This document shows positions 30,368-38,858 of a DNA stretch of 64,000 bases, in pieces. Both the position numbers and the translations under genes were made by a program. Numbering within the stretch: the stretch's first letter is position 1; the number at the start of each line of letters is the position of its first letter. Source of the DNA: Brevibacillus panacihumi W25 (GTDB taxonomy: Bacteria > Bacillota > Bacilli > Brevibacillales > Brevibacillaceae); the NCBI RefSeq assembly GCF_000503775.1, contig NZ_KI629786.1, positions 417,501-481,500 of the forward strand, written 5' to 3'. Under the pieces are notes generated by a model that saw only the letters and a program-made list of their open reading frames with translations, was not told where the DNA came from and ran no database searches.

Positions 30368-31264
30368 GTGGAACAAAAAAATTTTTTCAGCAGTTTATAT
30401 GACAAAGTGTATCAATACGTAACCGATACGGAGATGTGGATCGATTTTGGACTGATCGTCCTGAAGATCGTCGCGATTCTGATCTTGTCCCGGATCCTGG
30501 TATCGATCGTTCAGGCTGCAGTTAATCAGGTTTTTCGCCATCGAAAAGGGGCCAAGCTCCAACTGGAGCAGCGGCGCGTAGATACGATGCGCGTGCTGGT
30601 CAACAATGTCGTCCAATACACGATTTACTTTTTGGCATTACTGATGGTTTTGCAACAAATGGGGATTGACCTGCGCCCTGTGCTGGTCAGTGCGGGTGTT
30701 CTTGGTCTGGCAGTTGGATTTGGAGCGCAAAGTCTGGTGCGTGACGTGATCACCGGCTTTTTCATCATTTTTGAAGATCAGTTCGCGGTGGGGGATTTTG
30801 TCACAATCAACAACATGACCGGAACCGTTCAGGAAATCGGGTTGCGGATTACCCGCATACGAAGCTGGACGGGAGAAGTGTTTATCTTTCCAAATGGAAC
30901 GATTAATCAGGTGACGAATTTTTCACTGGCCAATACACTGGCGGTGATCGACATATCAGTAGCGTATGAAGAAGATCTCAAGCAAGTGGAGGGGATCTTG
31001 CAGGATGTTCTCAAGAAGGCAAAAGAGGAGTTGACCGACATTGTGGCTGAGCCGCAAATTCTCGGCGTACAGGCGCTCGGTCCATCAGAGGTGGTTATGA
31101 GGATCACGGCTGAATGCAAGCCGAATACGCATCATGGGGTCAGCCGTAACATGCGGGCGATGATTCGGACGGAGTTCACGAGACTGGGCATTCAGATTCC
31201 GTACCAAAAAATCGTCGCTATGCCCGTCAAAGGACAGGAATACGCAGGAGGGAGAGGACAATAA
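30368..31264 (+). CDS. Small-conductance mechanosensitive channel (MscS family)
   Basis: About 298 residues. Three membrane helices are followed by the MscS beta domain. The pore helix contains GVLGLAVGFGAQSLVRD, and the family signature FVTINNMTGTVQEIGLRITRIRS follows. It opens on membrane tension to release solutes in osmotic downshock. I chose GTG 30368 with GAGGTGA upstream; GTG 30350 and 30359 are alternatives. DUF951 begins directly at its stop, then ychF and rpsF follow as in other Bacilli. Confidence 0.92.
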   Translation: MEQKNFFSSLYDKVYQYVTDTEMWIDFGLIVLKIVAILILSRILVSIVQAAVNQVFRHRKGAKLQLEQRRVDTMRVLVNNVVQYTIYFLALLMVLQQMGIDLRPVLVSAGVLGLAVGFGAQSLVRDVITGFFIIFEDQFAVGDFVTINNMTGTVQEIGLRITRIRSWTGEVFIFPNGTINQVTNFSLANTLAVIDISVAYEEDLKQVEGILQDVLKKAKEELTDIVAEPQILGVQALGPSEVVMRITAECKPNTHHGVSRNMRAMIRTEFTRLGIQIPYQKIVAMPVKGQEYAGGRGQ

Positions 31265-31471
31265 ATGGAACGGAAGCAATTCGGCCTGGGTGATGTCGTA
31301 CAGATGAAAAAAGCACATCCCTGTGGGACCAATGCTTGGAAAGTGATCCGCATGGGGATGGATATTCGGATTAAGTGCACAGGCTGTGAGCATAGTGTCA
31401 TGATTCCAAGACTTGAATTCGAACGGAAGCTGAAAAAGATCCTGGTAAAGGCGCCGGAAGATACGCCCTAA
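31265..31471 (+). CDS. DUF951 domain protein
   Basis: A 68-residue protein with the DUF951 signature: DVVQMKKAHPCGTNAWKVIRMGMDIRIKC then GCEHSVMIPRLEFERK. The Cys pair (KCTGC) suggests a metal site. It follows the MscS gene with no gap and is usually found in this neighbourhood before ychF. Function unknown. Confidence 0.9.
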   Translation: MERKQFGLGDVVQMKKAHPCGTNAWKVIRMGMDIRIKCTGCEHSVMIPRLEFERKLKKILVKAPEDTP

Positions 31472-31577
31472 TCCTTTGAAAACTTATTTGTTGCCCCTGT
31501 CTGTCTTTTTTTACAATGCCCCTAACGGTGATCTCGACTAAAATGCAGAGATCTTGCCGGTTAAAGGGAGGGGTAAC

Positions 31578-32369
31578 ATGGGTACCTGGAGCAGGAAGTG
31601 GCTGCACGCAGCATGCGTAGTTGTTCTTTTGTTATTTAGCTTTGGCAACCCAGAGTATGCACAAGGCAAGAGTCCGCAACAGTGGGATGTCAGTATCTTG
31701 CCAGCAAATGGGGAAAAAGAGGTAGCGGCAGATACACTGATTGTCTTGAAATTTTCTGAGCAGATCTTGTTGAAAGGGAAAAAAGCGTTGACGGACAAGT
31801 CTGTACACACCTTGGTACAATTGCGTGATCAAAAGAACAAAAACGTAAAGTTTACAGCAAAGTGGGATAAAAACAATCGGACCATTTTGGTTGATCCGGA
31901 GGGCAATCTGGAGGAAGGACAGTCCTATACAATCACGTTACTGGATAAAAAGCTTGTCAATACCACTGGTGTTGTCAATCCAAAGGTAACGCACTCGTTT
32001 ACCACCAAAAAGGCAGTGGACCGAATAGCGCCGCAAGCCGTCATTTTACCGGGCCATGGCGCGAAAAAGGTGAATGTGAAGGAAAAAATCACGCTGCAGT
32101 TCGTGGAAGATGTTCGATTGGCCAATGGAGAGGCATTAGTCAGCAAAAACGCAGGTTCTCTAGTACGGATAACGGACGGAAAAGGCCAATCAGTTGCCTA
32201 CACGGCTACTTGGAACAAAAGCAAGCGTACATTGACTGTGAAGCCCAAGGGCGGCAAATGGCTCCCGAATACGACCTATCGGATCTATCTGATTCCTGGG
32301 AAAGTGAAGGATATGGCCGATAACCGCAATTCTGCCCAGAGCTCACAATTTTCCACAGGATCAAAATAA
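31578..32369 (+). CDS. Secreted protein with two Ig-like (Big_5) domains
   Basis: 263 residues with a signal peptide (basic start, hydrophobic 12-25, YAQG cleavage region) and two repeats of about 100 residues, each with the Big_5 pattern (ANGEKEVAADTLIVLKFSEQI and GHGAKKVNVKEKITLQFVEDV; both end with a 'YTITL/YRIYL ... F-T' motif). It is probably exported and bound to the wall or matrix. ATG 31578 is preceded by AAAGGGAGGGG. No catalytic domain is visible. Confidence 0.85.
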   Translation: MGTWSRKWLHAACVVVLLLFSFGNPEYAQGKSPQQWDVSILPANGEKEVAADTLIVLKFSEQILLKGKKALTDKSVHTLVQLRDQKNKNVKFTAKWDKNNRTILVDPEGNLEEGQSYTITLLDKKLVNTTGVVNPKVTHSFTTKKAVDRIAPQAVILPGHGAKKVNVKEKITLQFVEDVRLANGEALVSKNAGSLVRITDGKGQSVAYTATWNKSKRTLTVKPKGGKWLPNTTYRIYLIPGKVKDMADNRNSAQSSQFSTGSK

Positions 32370-32375
32370 ACAAGA

Positions 32376-32420
32376 TAAAAAAAGGATGCGTGCCGTTTGT
32401 TTGGGCGTGCATCCTTTTTT
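32376..32420 (+). terminator. Terminator after the Ig-like protein gene
   Basis: GGATGCGTGCC (32384-32394) pairs with GGCGTGCATCC (32404-32414, some wobble), followed by six T. Confidence 0.85.
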
Positions 32421-32683
32421 ATTTGTACTATCACAGGTGGGACCGCCATTAGATAGTACGGGGAGATATAGCTGATCACGGCCGATTTGGCGTAACGGTC
32501 AGCAGATCTGTTTCAACATTGATCGAGAGGAGGGAAGCCCGGCTCCCAGATCCCAGTGAGAGAAACGTTCCGCTCGTCGCGGTTTGCTAAACGGTGATTC
32601 GATCATGATTCATGAAGTAAAGTAGAGAGTGAAGGCAAAGCAGATTTGCTTCCCTTCAGATAGGCTGGATCGCAGCGGGATGA

Positions 32684-32770
32684 TTAGTCGCAGTCACAAC
32701 CAACGATTACGAGCAGGATGAAGAGAACCAAAATCAGCGCGAAGTCGTCGAAGCCGTTAAAGATACCCAC
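32684..32770 (-). CDS. YjcZ-type small sporulation membrane peptide (28 residues)
   Basis: The minus strand reads GTAGGAGGTGTTAGCAA and then GTG, encoding MGIFNGFDDFALILVLFILL and ending VIVGCDCD. This is the YjcZ family of about 25-30 residue hydrophobic peptides, several of which are made during sporulation in Bacillus and related genera. A near-perfect ribosome binding site and the membrane helix support it. The 32.42-32.68 kb stretch beyond it contains nothing I can identify. Confidence 0.85.
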   Translation of the reverse strand: MGIFNGFDDFALILVLFILLVIVGCDCD

Positions 32771-32863
32771 TTGCTAACACCTCCTACCCTAGATTCAATA
32801 CTTATGCTATGTCAGAACAGGGAAAGGGGTATGGGCGGGTGTCACGATTTTGCGGAAAATAAG

Positions 32864-32981
32864 TTATTCACAAAATATCCACAGAAAATGTGGACAACTT
32901 TTTGCGTGAAAATAGGATGTGGAAAGAATGAAGGAGGACAAACAGGGGGAATTGTTGAGATTGTCCACAGTTTTATCCACA
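32864..32981. promoter_or_regulatory. DnaA-box cluster upstream of the M3 peptidase gene
   Basis: TTATTCACA (32864-32872), ATATCCACA (32876-32884) and a perfect TTATCCACA (32973-32981) occur within 120 bases, with further ATGTGGACAA and TTGTCCACAG near matches. Density is far above background for intergenic sequence 20 kb from oriC. Confidence 0.6.
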
Positions 32982-33072
32982 ATATAGAGGGAACCTCTGG
33001 ATAAAATGACAGTACTTAATGAATTTTTAGAATTTTTTATGAATCAAGCAGGAATTTTCGATTGGTAAAGAT

Positions 33073-33091
33073 AATTATTATAACAATAATT
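33073..33091. promoter_or_regulatory. Possible Fur/PerR-type operator before the peptidase gene
   Basis: AATTATTATAACAATAATT is an inverted repeat with the 7-1-7 geometry (TTATTAT-A-ACAATAA) seen in Fur-family operators, followed by a half-site ATGATAAT. It stands 30 bases before the start. The match is not exact for Fur, PerR or Zur. Confidence 0.3.
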
Positions 33092-33123
33092 GGCAATGAT
33101 AATCCGGAAAGGGGAGATTTGTT

Positions 33124-35037
33124 TTGAAGAAACATGTTTTTGCTTCTATTACAGCCATTGCTATTGCTTTATCGACTGTGTCCGGTCCATTCATTCCCTA
33201 CAGTTCGCCGGCGGTAGCATTTGCAGCAGAGGTTGCGCCGGTATATAAAACTCGGGCCGAAATACCTGACCAATATAAATGGAAGCTGGATCACATATAT
33301 GCCAGTGTCAGCGATTGGGAAAAGGACGTAGCCAAAGTCGAAGAGATGGCCAAGGCTTTTACCAAGCATCAGGGCAAGCTGGGGAATTCAGCGGCGTCCA
33401 TGCTGAAGGCATTTGAAGATTATGAAGCGATGATGCGCATCAATGACAAGGCGTATGTCTATGCCAATATGGCCCTGGATGTAAACTCTGCGAACTCCGA
33501 TCTGCAGGATCTTGCGGACCGTGCCGAAAAAATGTACACCTTGGTCTCCGAGAAAACATCCTGGATTCAGCCTGAAATGGTGTCGATTCCAGACGCCAAA
33601 ATGAAAAGCTTGCTGGCAGACAAGAGCCTTGCGCCATACAAGCTGGTGATCGAAGACATGCTGCGCACCAAGCCGCATTCGCTCTCGAAAGAAATGGAGG
33701 AGCTGCTGGCGAAATCATCTCCATTGGCCAGTTCACCCACTAACATCTACGGGATGCTATCTAAAGATGTACGGTTCCCGAAAATCAAGGATGAGAAGGG
33801 GCAGGAGGTACAGCTTACCCGCGCCAATTTCATCTCTTATATGGAAAGCAAGGATCAACGGGTGAGACAGGAGGCTTTTAAAGCGTATTACAGCTCGCTG
33901 TTGAACTTCCAGGATACCTTTGCCCAGACGTTGGCAGCGAAGGTAAAAGCGGACAATTTCTATGCAAGCGTACGCAATTATGATTCTGCGCTTGAAGCCA
34001 GCCTGACGCCCAACAATATTCCGACCAAAGTGTATGACGAACTGATTGAGACGGTAAACGACAACCTGCCACTGCTGCATCGCTACATTTCCCTGAAGAA
34101 AAAGATGCTCGGGGTAGATGAGCTGCATATGTACGACATCTATGTGCCAATCGTGGAGTCGGACGATAAGTACATTCCTTATGAGGAAGGCAAAAAAATG
34201 GTTGTAAACGGCTTGAAAGCGATGGGCGATGACTATGTGTCCATACTGGCTGACGGGTTGGAAGCGGGTTGGGTAGACGTCTATTCAACGGATGACAAGC
34301 GATCCGGCGCTTATCAATGGGGAGCTTACGATACACATCCGTATGTGCTGTTGAACTATCAGGGAACCCTGGACGACGTGTATACCATTGCCCATGAGAT
34401 GGGGCATGCGATGCAGTCGTACTATACGAACGAAAATCAGCCGTACATCAATTCAAACTACCCGACTTTCACGGCTGAAGTGGCATCGACAATGAACGAA
34501 ACGCTTCTCTTCAAAAGTATGTATGCGGAAGCGAAGACCAAGGAAGAGAAGATGTACTTGCTTAATCACTATCTGGAAAACTTCCGCTCCACGCTCTTCC
34601 GCCAAACTCAATTCGCAGAGTTTGAGAAAGCGATCCACGACCGCGAGCAGGCAGGAGAGTCTCTCAACGCGGAGGCGATCAAGAAAATCTACCATGACAT
34701 TAACAAAAAGTACTATGGCAAAGACATGGTTTCCGACGATGAGATCGCAATGGAGTGGGCGCGTGTGTCTCACTTCTTCAACTACCAATACTACGTCTAC
34801 CAGTACTCGACCAGCTTCGCAGCTGCTCAGGCGCTGGCCAAGCAAGTCATGGACGAAGGAAAACCTGCAGTAGATCGCATTCGCACCAACTTCCTGGAGG
34901 CGGGCAATTCCGCACCGCCGATAGAGGTGCTGAAAGCAGCAGGGGTAGACATGTCTACATCCAAGCCAATTGAGCAAGCAATGGAGATTTTTGAAGAAAC
35001 GCTGAACGAGCTGGAAAAGCTGGTCAACGAGAAATAA
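33124..35037 (+). CDS. pepF: Secreted oligoendopeptidase F (M3 family)
   Basis: A 637-residue zinc oligopeptidase of family M3B. The zinc motif is IAHEMGHAMQSYY (HEMGH, about residue 424) and the third ligand is in FTAEVASTMNE. Unlike the usual cytoplasmic PepF (about 600 residues) it starts with a signal peptide (KKHVFASITAIAIALS then cleavage near AFAAE), so it is exported. TTG 33124 follows GGGGAG. A terminator follows. The role is likely peptide degradation outside the cell. Confidence 0.93.
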   Translation: MKKHVFASITAIAIALSTVSGPFIPYSSPAVAFAAEVAPVYKTRAEIPDQYKWKLDHIYASVSDWEKDVAKVEEMAKAFTKHQGKLGNSAASMLKAFEDYEAMMRINDKAYVYANMALDVNSANSDLQDLADRAEKMYTLVSEKTSWIQPEMVSIPDAKMKSLLADKSLAPYKLVIEDMLRTKPHSLSKEMEELLAKSSPLASSPTNIYGMLSKDVRFPKIKDEKGQEVQLTRANFISYMESKDQRVRQEAFKAYYSSLLNFQDTFAQTLAAKVKADNFYASVRNYDSALEASLTPNNIPTKVYDELIETVNDNLPLLHRYISLKKKMLGVDELHMYDIYVPIVESDDKYIPYEEGKKMVVNGLKAMGDDYVSILADGLEAGWVDVYSTDDKRSGAYQWGAYDTHPYVLLNYQGTLDDVYTIAHEMGHAMQSYYTNENQPYINSNYPTFTAEVASTMNETLLFKSMYAEAKTKEEKMYLLNHYLENFRSTLFRQTQFAEFEKAIHDREQAGESLNAEAIKKIYHDINKKYYGKDMVSDDEIAMEWARVSHFFNYQYYVYQYSTSFAAAQALAKQVMDEGKPAVDRIRTNFLEAGNSAPPIEVLKAAGVDMSTSKPIEQAMEIFEETLNELEKLVNEK

Positions 35038-35056
35038 AGAAGCAAACGATAGAAGA

Positions 35057-35097
35057 GGGCGATCCCAATAGTCGAATGACTGTGGATCGCCCCTTTT
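35057..35097. terminator. Terminator after the peptidase gene
   Basis: GGGCGATCC (35057-35065) pairs with GGATCGCCC (35084-35092) and is followed by CTTTTC. It may also serve the convergent gene from the other side. Confidence 0.8.
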
Positions 35098-35115
35098 CAT
35101 TGCCAGGCTTCACGT

Positions 35116-35739
35116 TTAGTAAGCGATCCCGACGCGCGTATGAAGATGCTCTCGCGAGAAAACCTGCTGATATACGAAATCGGCTGTGTCAGCTACCGAG
35201 ATTTGTGTTCCGTTTTCCGGTAAATAATGAGCCTCGATACGGTAGTTGCCGAGTCGTTCACCATCCGGCAGATAGGTGGGACATACAATCGTCCAGTCCA
35301 ATCCGGATCGCTCAAGCAGCGTATACGCCCGGTGATGTTCTTCGGCAGCCCGTGTCAATGTCCGCTTCGATTCGCTGGATTGGTAGCGCAGCAGATCCGG
35401 AGAGATCCTGCTTTGCAAAATGCCGGCCGTTCCTACGGTTACGATGCGCGAGACGCCTGCTTTTTTCATCGCAGCGATCACCAGCGGCATTCCCTGGGAC
35501 AAGGTATCTGCTCCGTCCGTACTCAAAGCGCTGACGACAACATCCACACCCTGCACGGCAGCCTCGACATCAGCCTCATTCAGTACATTCCCTATCGCTA
35601 CATGCACGAGGTCTTGATCGGCAAAAGCAAGCTTGTCCGGATTGCGAACGAGCGCCGTCACCTGATGACCGTCGCGCAGAGCATGTCTCAACACCTCGCT
35701 GCCGACTCGGCCCGTGGCGCCGAGGATAAGCAAGTTCAT
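35116..35739 (-). CDS. NAD(P)-binding NmrA/SDR-like protein
   Basis: About 207 residues with a Rossmann start MNLLILGATGRVGSEVL and a family-typical VVSALSTDGADTLSQG. It lacks a standard YxxxK and belongs to the NAD(P)H-binding atypical SDRs (NmrA/YwnB-like). It may sense or reduce a quinone-type substrate, but this is unknown. ATG 35739 has AAAGGAGTG upstream; a frame start at 35748 lies inside that ribosome binding site. Confidence 0.88.
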   Translation of the reverse strand: MNLLILGATGRVGSEVLRHALRDGHQVTALVRNPDKLAFADQDLVHVAIGNVLNEADVEAAVQGVDVVVSALSTDGADTLSQGMPLVIAAMKKAGVSRIVTVGTAGILQSRISPDLLRYQSSESKRTLTRAAEEHHRAYTLLERSGLDWTIVCPTYLPDGERLGNYRIEAHYLPENGTQISVADTADFVYQQVFSREHLHTRVGIAY

Positions 35740-35952
35740 GAAAAGCACTCCTTTTTCATCTTAACTGCCTCCCAGTCTACCATTCCTTTTTTTGTCCTAC
35801 CAGCTTGCGATACAGTGGTTGACAAAGGGGGGACAGATCGATTCGCGTTGGGCGGGAAGGATAAAAAGTTGCCACAAGGAGACAATTGTATTCTCAAAAG
35901 CAAATCTATATACTGAAAAGGATGTCAGGAAGAGTATAAGGAGTGTATATAG

Positions 35953-37053
35953 ATGGGTGCATCTTGTGGGATTGTTGGTCTGCCTAACGTAGGTAAATCG
36001 ACACTGTTTAACGCTATTACGCAAGCAGGTGCAGAATCGGCCAACTATCCGTTCTGTACGATCGATCCGAACGTCGGGATCGTGGAAGTACCAGACCCAA
36101 GATTGGCCAAACTGACGGAAATCGTCGTGCCCAATAAAGTGGTTCCGACGGCTTTTGAATTCGTAGATATTGCTGGTCTGGTAAAAGGAGCGAGCAAAGG
36201 GGAAGGTCTGGGCAACCAGTTCCTCGGTCACATTCGCGAAGTAGATGCGATTGCTCACGTGGTTCGCTGCTTTGAAGATGAAAATATTACGCACGTATCC
36301 GGTCGCGTTGATCCGCTGAGCGACATCGAGACGATTAACCTGGAATTGATTTTTGCTGACCTCGACTCCGTAGAGCGCCGCATCGAGCGAATCGCGCGCA
36401 AGGTGAAGGCAGGCGACAAGGAGTCCAAACAAGAGCTGGATGTCCTGGAAAAGCTGAAAGCAGCTTTTGAAGAAGGCCAGTCCGCACGCAGCGTAGAGCT
36501 GGATGATGAAGAGCGCAAATGGGTGCGCGATCTGCACCTGCTGACCATCAAGCCGATGCTGTACGTGTGCAACGTGGCCGAGGATGGCATCGCGGACGCT
36601 GACCAGAACCCGCATGTGCAGACCGTACGCGAGCACGCGGCTGCCGAAGGGGCGCAGGTGGTCGTGATCAGCGCCAAGGTAGAGGCGGAAATCGCCGAGC
36701 TGGATGGCGAGGACAAGGAAATGTTCCTGGAAGAGCTGGGGCTTGCTGAGTCCGGTCTGGATCGTCTGATTCGCGCTGCCTACGAATTGCTTGGTTTGGT
36801 TACGTACTTTACAGCAGGTGTGCAGGAAGTGCGCGCCTGGACGATTCGCCGTGGGACGAAGGCTCCGGGTGCGGCGGGTGTCATTCATACCGATTTCGAG
36901 CGCGGCTTCATCCGTGCCGAAGTCATTGCGTATGACGATCTGATCGACGCAGGGTCGGTAGCGGCTGCCCGTGAACGCGGGAAGTACCGTCTGGAAGGAA
37001 AAGAGTACGTGGTCGCGGATGGAGATGTCATGCATTTCCGGTTTAATGTATAG
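35953..37053 (+). CDS. ychF: Ribosome-binding ATPase YchF (Obg family)
   Basis: 366 residues: P-loop [13 protein letters not shown] at 9-21, switch [16 protein letters not shown] near 68, a coiled-coil insertion (130-200) and a C-terminal TGS domain. It hydrolyses ATP rather than GTP and is tied to translation and stress. ATG follows AAGGAG. It precedes rpsF as in B. subtilis. Confidence 0.97.
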   Translation: MGASCGIVGLPNVGKSTLFNAITQAGAESANYPFCTIDPNVGIVEVPDPRLAKLTEIVVPNKVVPTAFEFVDIAGLVKGASKGEGLGNQFLGHIREVDAIAHVVRCFEDENITHVSGRVDPLSDIETINLELIFADLDSVERRIERIARKVKAGDKESKQELDVLEKLKAAFEEGQSARSVELDDEERKWVRDLHLLTIKPMLYVCNVAEDGIADADQNPHVQTVREHAAAEGAQVVVISAKVEAEIAELDGEDKEMFLEELGLAESGLDRLIRAAYELLGLVTYFTAGVQEVRAWTIRRGTKAPGAAGVIHTDFERGFIRAEVIAYDDLIDAGSVAAARERGKYRLEGKEYVVADGDVMHFRFNV

Positions 37054-37062
37054 ACTTTCGTC

Positions 37063-37091
37063 TTGATTCAGGTATTTCGCTTTGCTATAAT
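37063..37091 (+). promoter_or_regulatory. Sigma-A promoter of the rpsF-ssb-rpsR operon
   Basis: TTGATT (37063-37068), 17 bases, TATAAT (37086-37091), with TGC just before the -10. It lies 100 bases before rpsF. Confidence 0.85.
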
Positions 37092-37144
37092 CTAATAATG
37101 CGAGTAGTTATGGAGTGCATTTATCTGCGTTCAATCAGCACTCG

Positions 37145-37182
37145 CTCCTTGCCCGATACGGGCCGTTAAAGTCCATAAGGAG
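37145..37182 (+). promoter_or_regulatory. S6:S18-binding leader hairpin of rpsF
   Basis: CTCCTT (37145-37150) pairs with AAGGAG (37177-37182), which is the rpsF Shine-Dalgarno region. Inside, CCCG-ATA-CGGG forms a small hairpin and is followed by the unpaired CCG (37163-37165). A hairpin with a CCG in its bulge is the known binding site for the S6:S18 complex in rpsF leaders, so excess S6:S18 could lock the ribosome binding site. Confidence 0.75.
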
Positions 37183-37193
37183 GTGGAAAAGGT

Positions 37194-37481
37194 ATGCGTC
37201 AATACGAAGTAATGTACGTGTTGCGTCCAGACCTTGAAGAAGAAAAAGTGAAATCCAATGTGGCTCGTTACAGCGAAGTTGTAACTAACTACGGTGGCGA
37301 AATCACCAAACTTCAAGAAATGGGCAAGCGTCGTCTTGCGTATGAGATCCAAAAGTTCCGTGAAGGTTATTACGTTTTGATGAACTTCAAAGCAAATCCT
37401 GATGCTGTTGCGGAAGCAGAGCGTCTCATGAAAATTAACGACGACGTTATCCGCTTCATGTTCGTTCGTGAAGAGCAGTAA
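37194..37481 (+). CDS. rpsF: 30S ribosomal protein S6
   Basis: 95 residues starting [17 protein letters not shown] and containing the family motif [22 protein letters not shown]. Start ATG follows AAGGAGGTGG in the leader hairpin. First gene of the rpsF-ssb-rpsR operon. Confidence 0.98.
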   Translation: MRQYEVMYVLRPDLEEEKVKSNVARYSEVVTNYGGEITKLQEMGKRRLAYEIQKFREGYYVLMNFKANPDAVAEAERLMKINDDVIRFMFVREEQ

Positions 37482-37510
37482 TTGTCGTCTCGGTCAGAGG
37501 GGGACCCAAG

Positions 37511-37981
37511 ATGAATAAAGTTATTCTCATCGGCAACCTGACGAAAGATCCGGAACTTCGCTACACGCCGAATGGCGTTGCCGTTGCTACTTTTACCGTG
37601 GCTATCAATCGTCCGCGCACCAATCAAGCGGGAGAGCGTGAAGCAGACTTCATCAATATTGTCGCGTGGCAAAAGCTTGCCGATCTCTGTGCAACTTATT
37701 TGCGCAAAGGCAGACAAGCTGCTATCGAGGGACGCCTGCAAACGCGCTCCTATGACAATAAAGAAGGAAAACGAGTATATGTAACGGAAGTCGTCGCTGA
37801 AAACGTCCAGTTCTTGGGCGGCAGAGGCAACGAAGGTGGAGAGAACGCCGGATACGATCCAGGTCCTGGTTTTGGCGGCGGCAACAGACCGTCTCCACAG
37901 AGAAACGATGATCCATTTGGTGACCCCTTCGCGAGTGCTGGCAAGCCGATCAACATCTCAGATGATGATTTGCCGTTTTAG
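37511..37981 (+). CDS. ssb: Single-stranded DNA-binding protein
   Basis: 156 residues. An N-terminal OB fold ([33 protein letters not shown]) is followed by a glycine-rich linker (about 108-140) and the acidic tail DDDLPF that contacts replication and repair partners. GAGGGGGA precedes the ATG. It binds exposed single strands during replication and repair. Confidence 0.98.
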   Translation: MNKVILIGNLTKDPELRYTPNGVAVATFTVAINRPRTNQAGEREADFINIVAWQKLADLCATYLRKGRQAAIEGRLQTRSYDNKEGKRVYVTEVVAENVQFLGGRGNEGGENAGYDPGPGFGGGNRPSPQRNDDPFGDPFASAGKPINISDDDLPF

Positions 37982-38323
37982 AGAGCGTAACATCTGAGAT
38001 CAGAAAATGCTTTAAGACCTCAGTAAAATCAAGGGGTTTTAAAGCATTTTAACTGTGTAATGGTAATCTTCATTTACGACCAGCATCCACGGTTTATTAA
38101 GATCGCGCGATGTTGAGTAAAGTGTGTAATACGTTATGACCGTCAATGTAGTCTAGTGATGATGACCATCCTTATTTCAAGATGTGGGTGTAGCCCCGTA
38201 GTGAGAAGTCGGGTGTGGGTAAGTCGTAAGACTTATCCACACCCAACTTTGAACTAGAGGATAGTCAGAAAAAACTTGGCACGTTAACCAATGTGCAATA
38301 ATGAAGGGAACGAGAAAATAACA
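37982..38323 (+). other. Unusually long ssb-rpsR spacer with two hairpins
   Basis: 342 bases of AT-rich sequence where only a short gap is usual. It has a hairpin AAAATGCTTTAA / TTAAAGCATTTT (38003-38014 with 38038-38049) and a 15-base-pair hairpin GGGTGTGGGTAAGTC / GACTTATCCACACCC (38211-38225 with 38230-38244), the latter containing a DnaA box TTATCCACA. No protein gene. It might be the end of an inserted element or a relic. Confidence 0.55.
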
Positions 38324-38608
38324 ATGGCATTTGCACAAAGAAATGACGAAGAACGTGGTGAAAGAAAGTTTGCTCCACGTAGAGGTGGCAAAGGTAAACG
38401 TAGAAAAGTTTGCTACTTTACAGTCAATAAAATTACTCATATTGATTACAAAAATACGGAAGTTCTTAAAAAGTTCATTAGCGAACGTGGGAAGATTCTT
38501 CCTCGCCGTGTGACTGGAACAAGCGCAAAATATCAACGTGCATTAACAGTTGCAATTAAACGTGCTAGGGCGGTAGCGTTGCTTCCGTACACAACGGATA
38601 ATATCTAG
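38324..38608 (+). CDS. rpsR: 30S ribosomal protein S18
   Basis: 94 residues with the S18 core [14 protein letters not shown], then NKITHIDYK, and [21 protein letters not shown] 38324; the frame extends to 38291 but without reason. Its codons are richer in A/T endings (att, act, aat, aaa, gtt) than those of rpsF and ssb, and it is 342 bases away from ssb, which is odd for this operon. A possible later arrival or replacement is discussed in the findings. Confidence 0.95.
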   Translation: MAFAQRNDEERGERKFAPRRGGKGKRRKVCYFTVNKITHIDYKNTEVLKKFISERGKILPRRVTGTSAKYQRALTVAIKRARAVALLPYTTDNI

Positions 38609-38609
38609 G

Positions 38610-38646
38610 AAAAAGGTGTGTTGGCCTTATGGCAACACACCTTTTT
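38610..38646 (+). terminator. Terminator after rpsR
   Basis: AAAAAGGTGTGTTG pairs with CAACACACCTTTTT (38610-38623 with 38633-38646), a 14-base-pair stem ending in the T run. Confidence 0.92.
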
Positions 38647-38858
38647 CTATGGCAGCACAAAAGAGTTCATTGAACCCGCGGCGGAAGAGCATTGCATGTG
38701 CGAATCGTTCCTTTTGTTTCTTGAGTTTACTCCGGAACTCAACTATGATAATTGACAATTAACTCTATAATAATAGATGATGGATGATATACACACTCAA
38801 GATCGGTAAAAGTGGGAAAACATTGGCTAAACATCATATAGGATTGATCTCGGTGGTG

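Noticed and set aside
35797..37035. 412-codon minus-strand open frame opposite ychF
   Set aside because: Antisense to ychF, no recognisable protein features.
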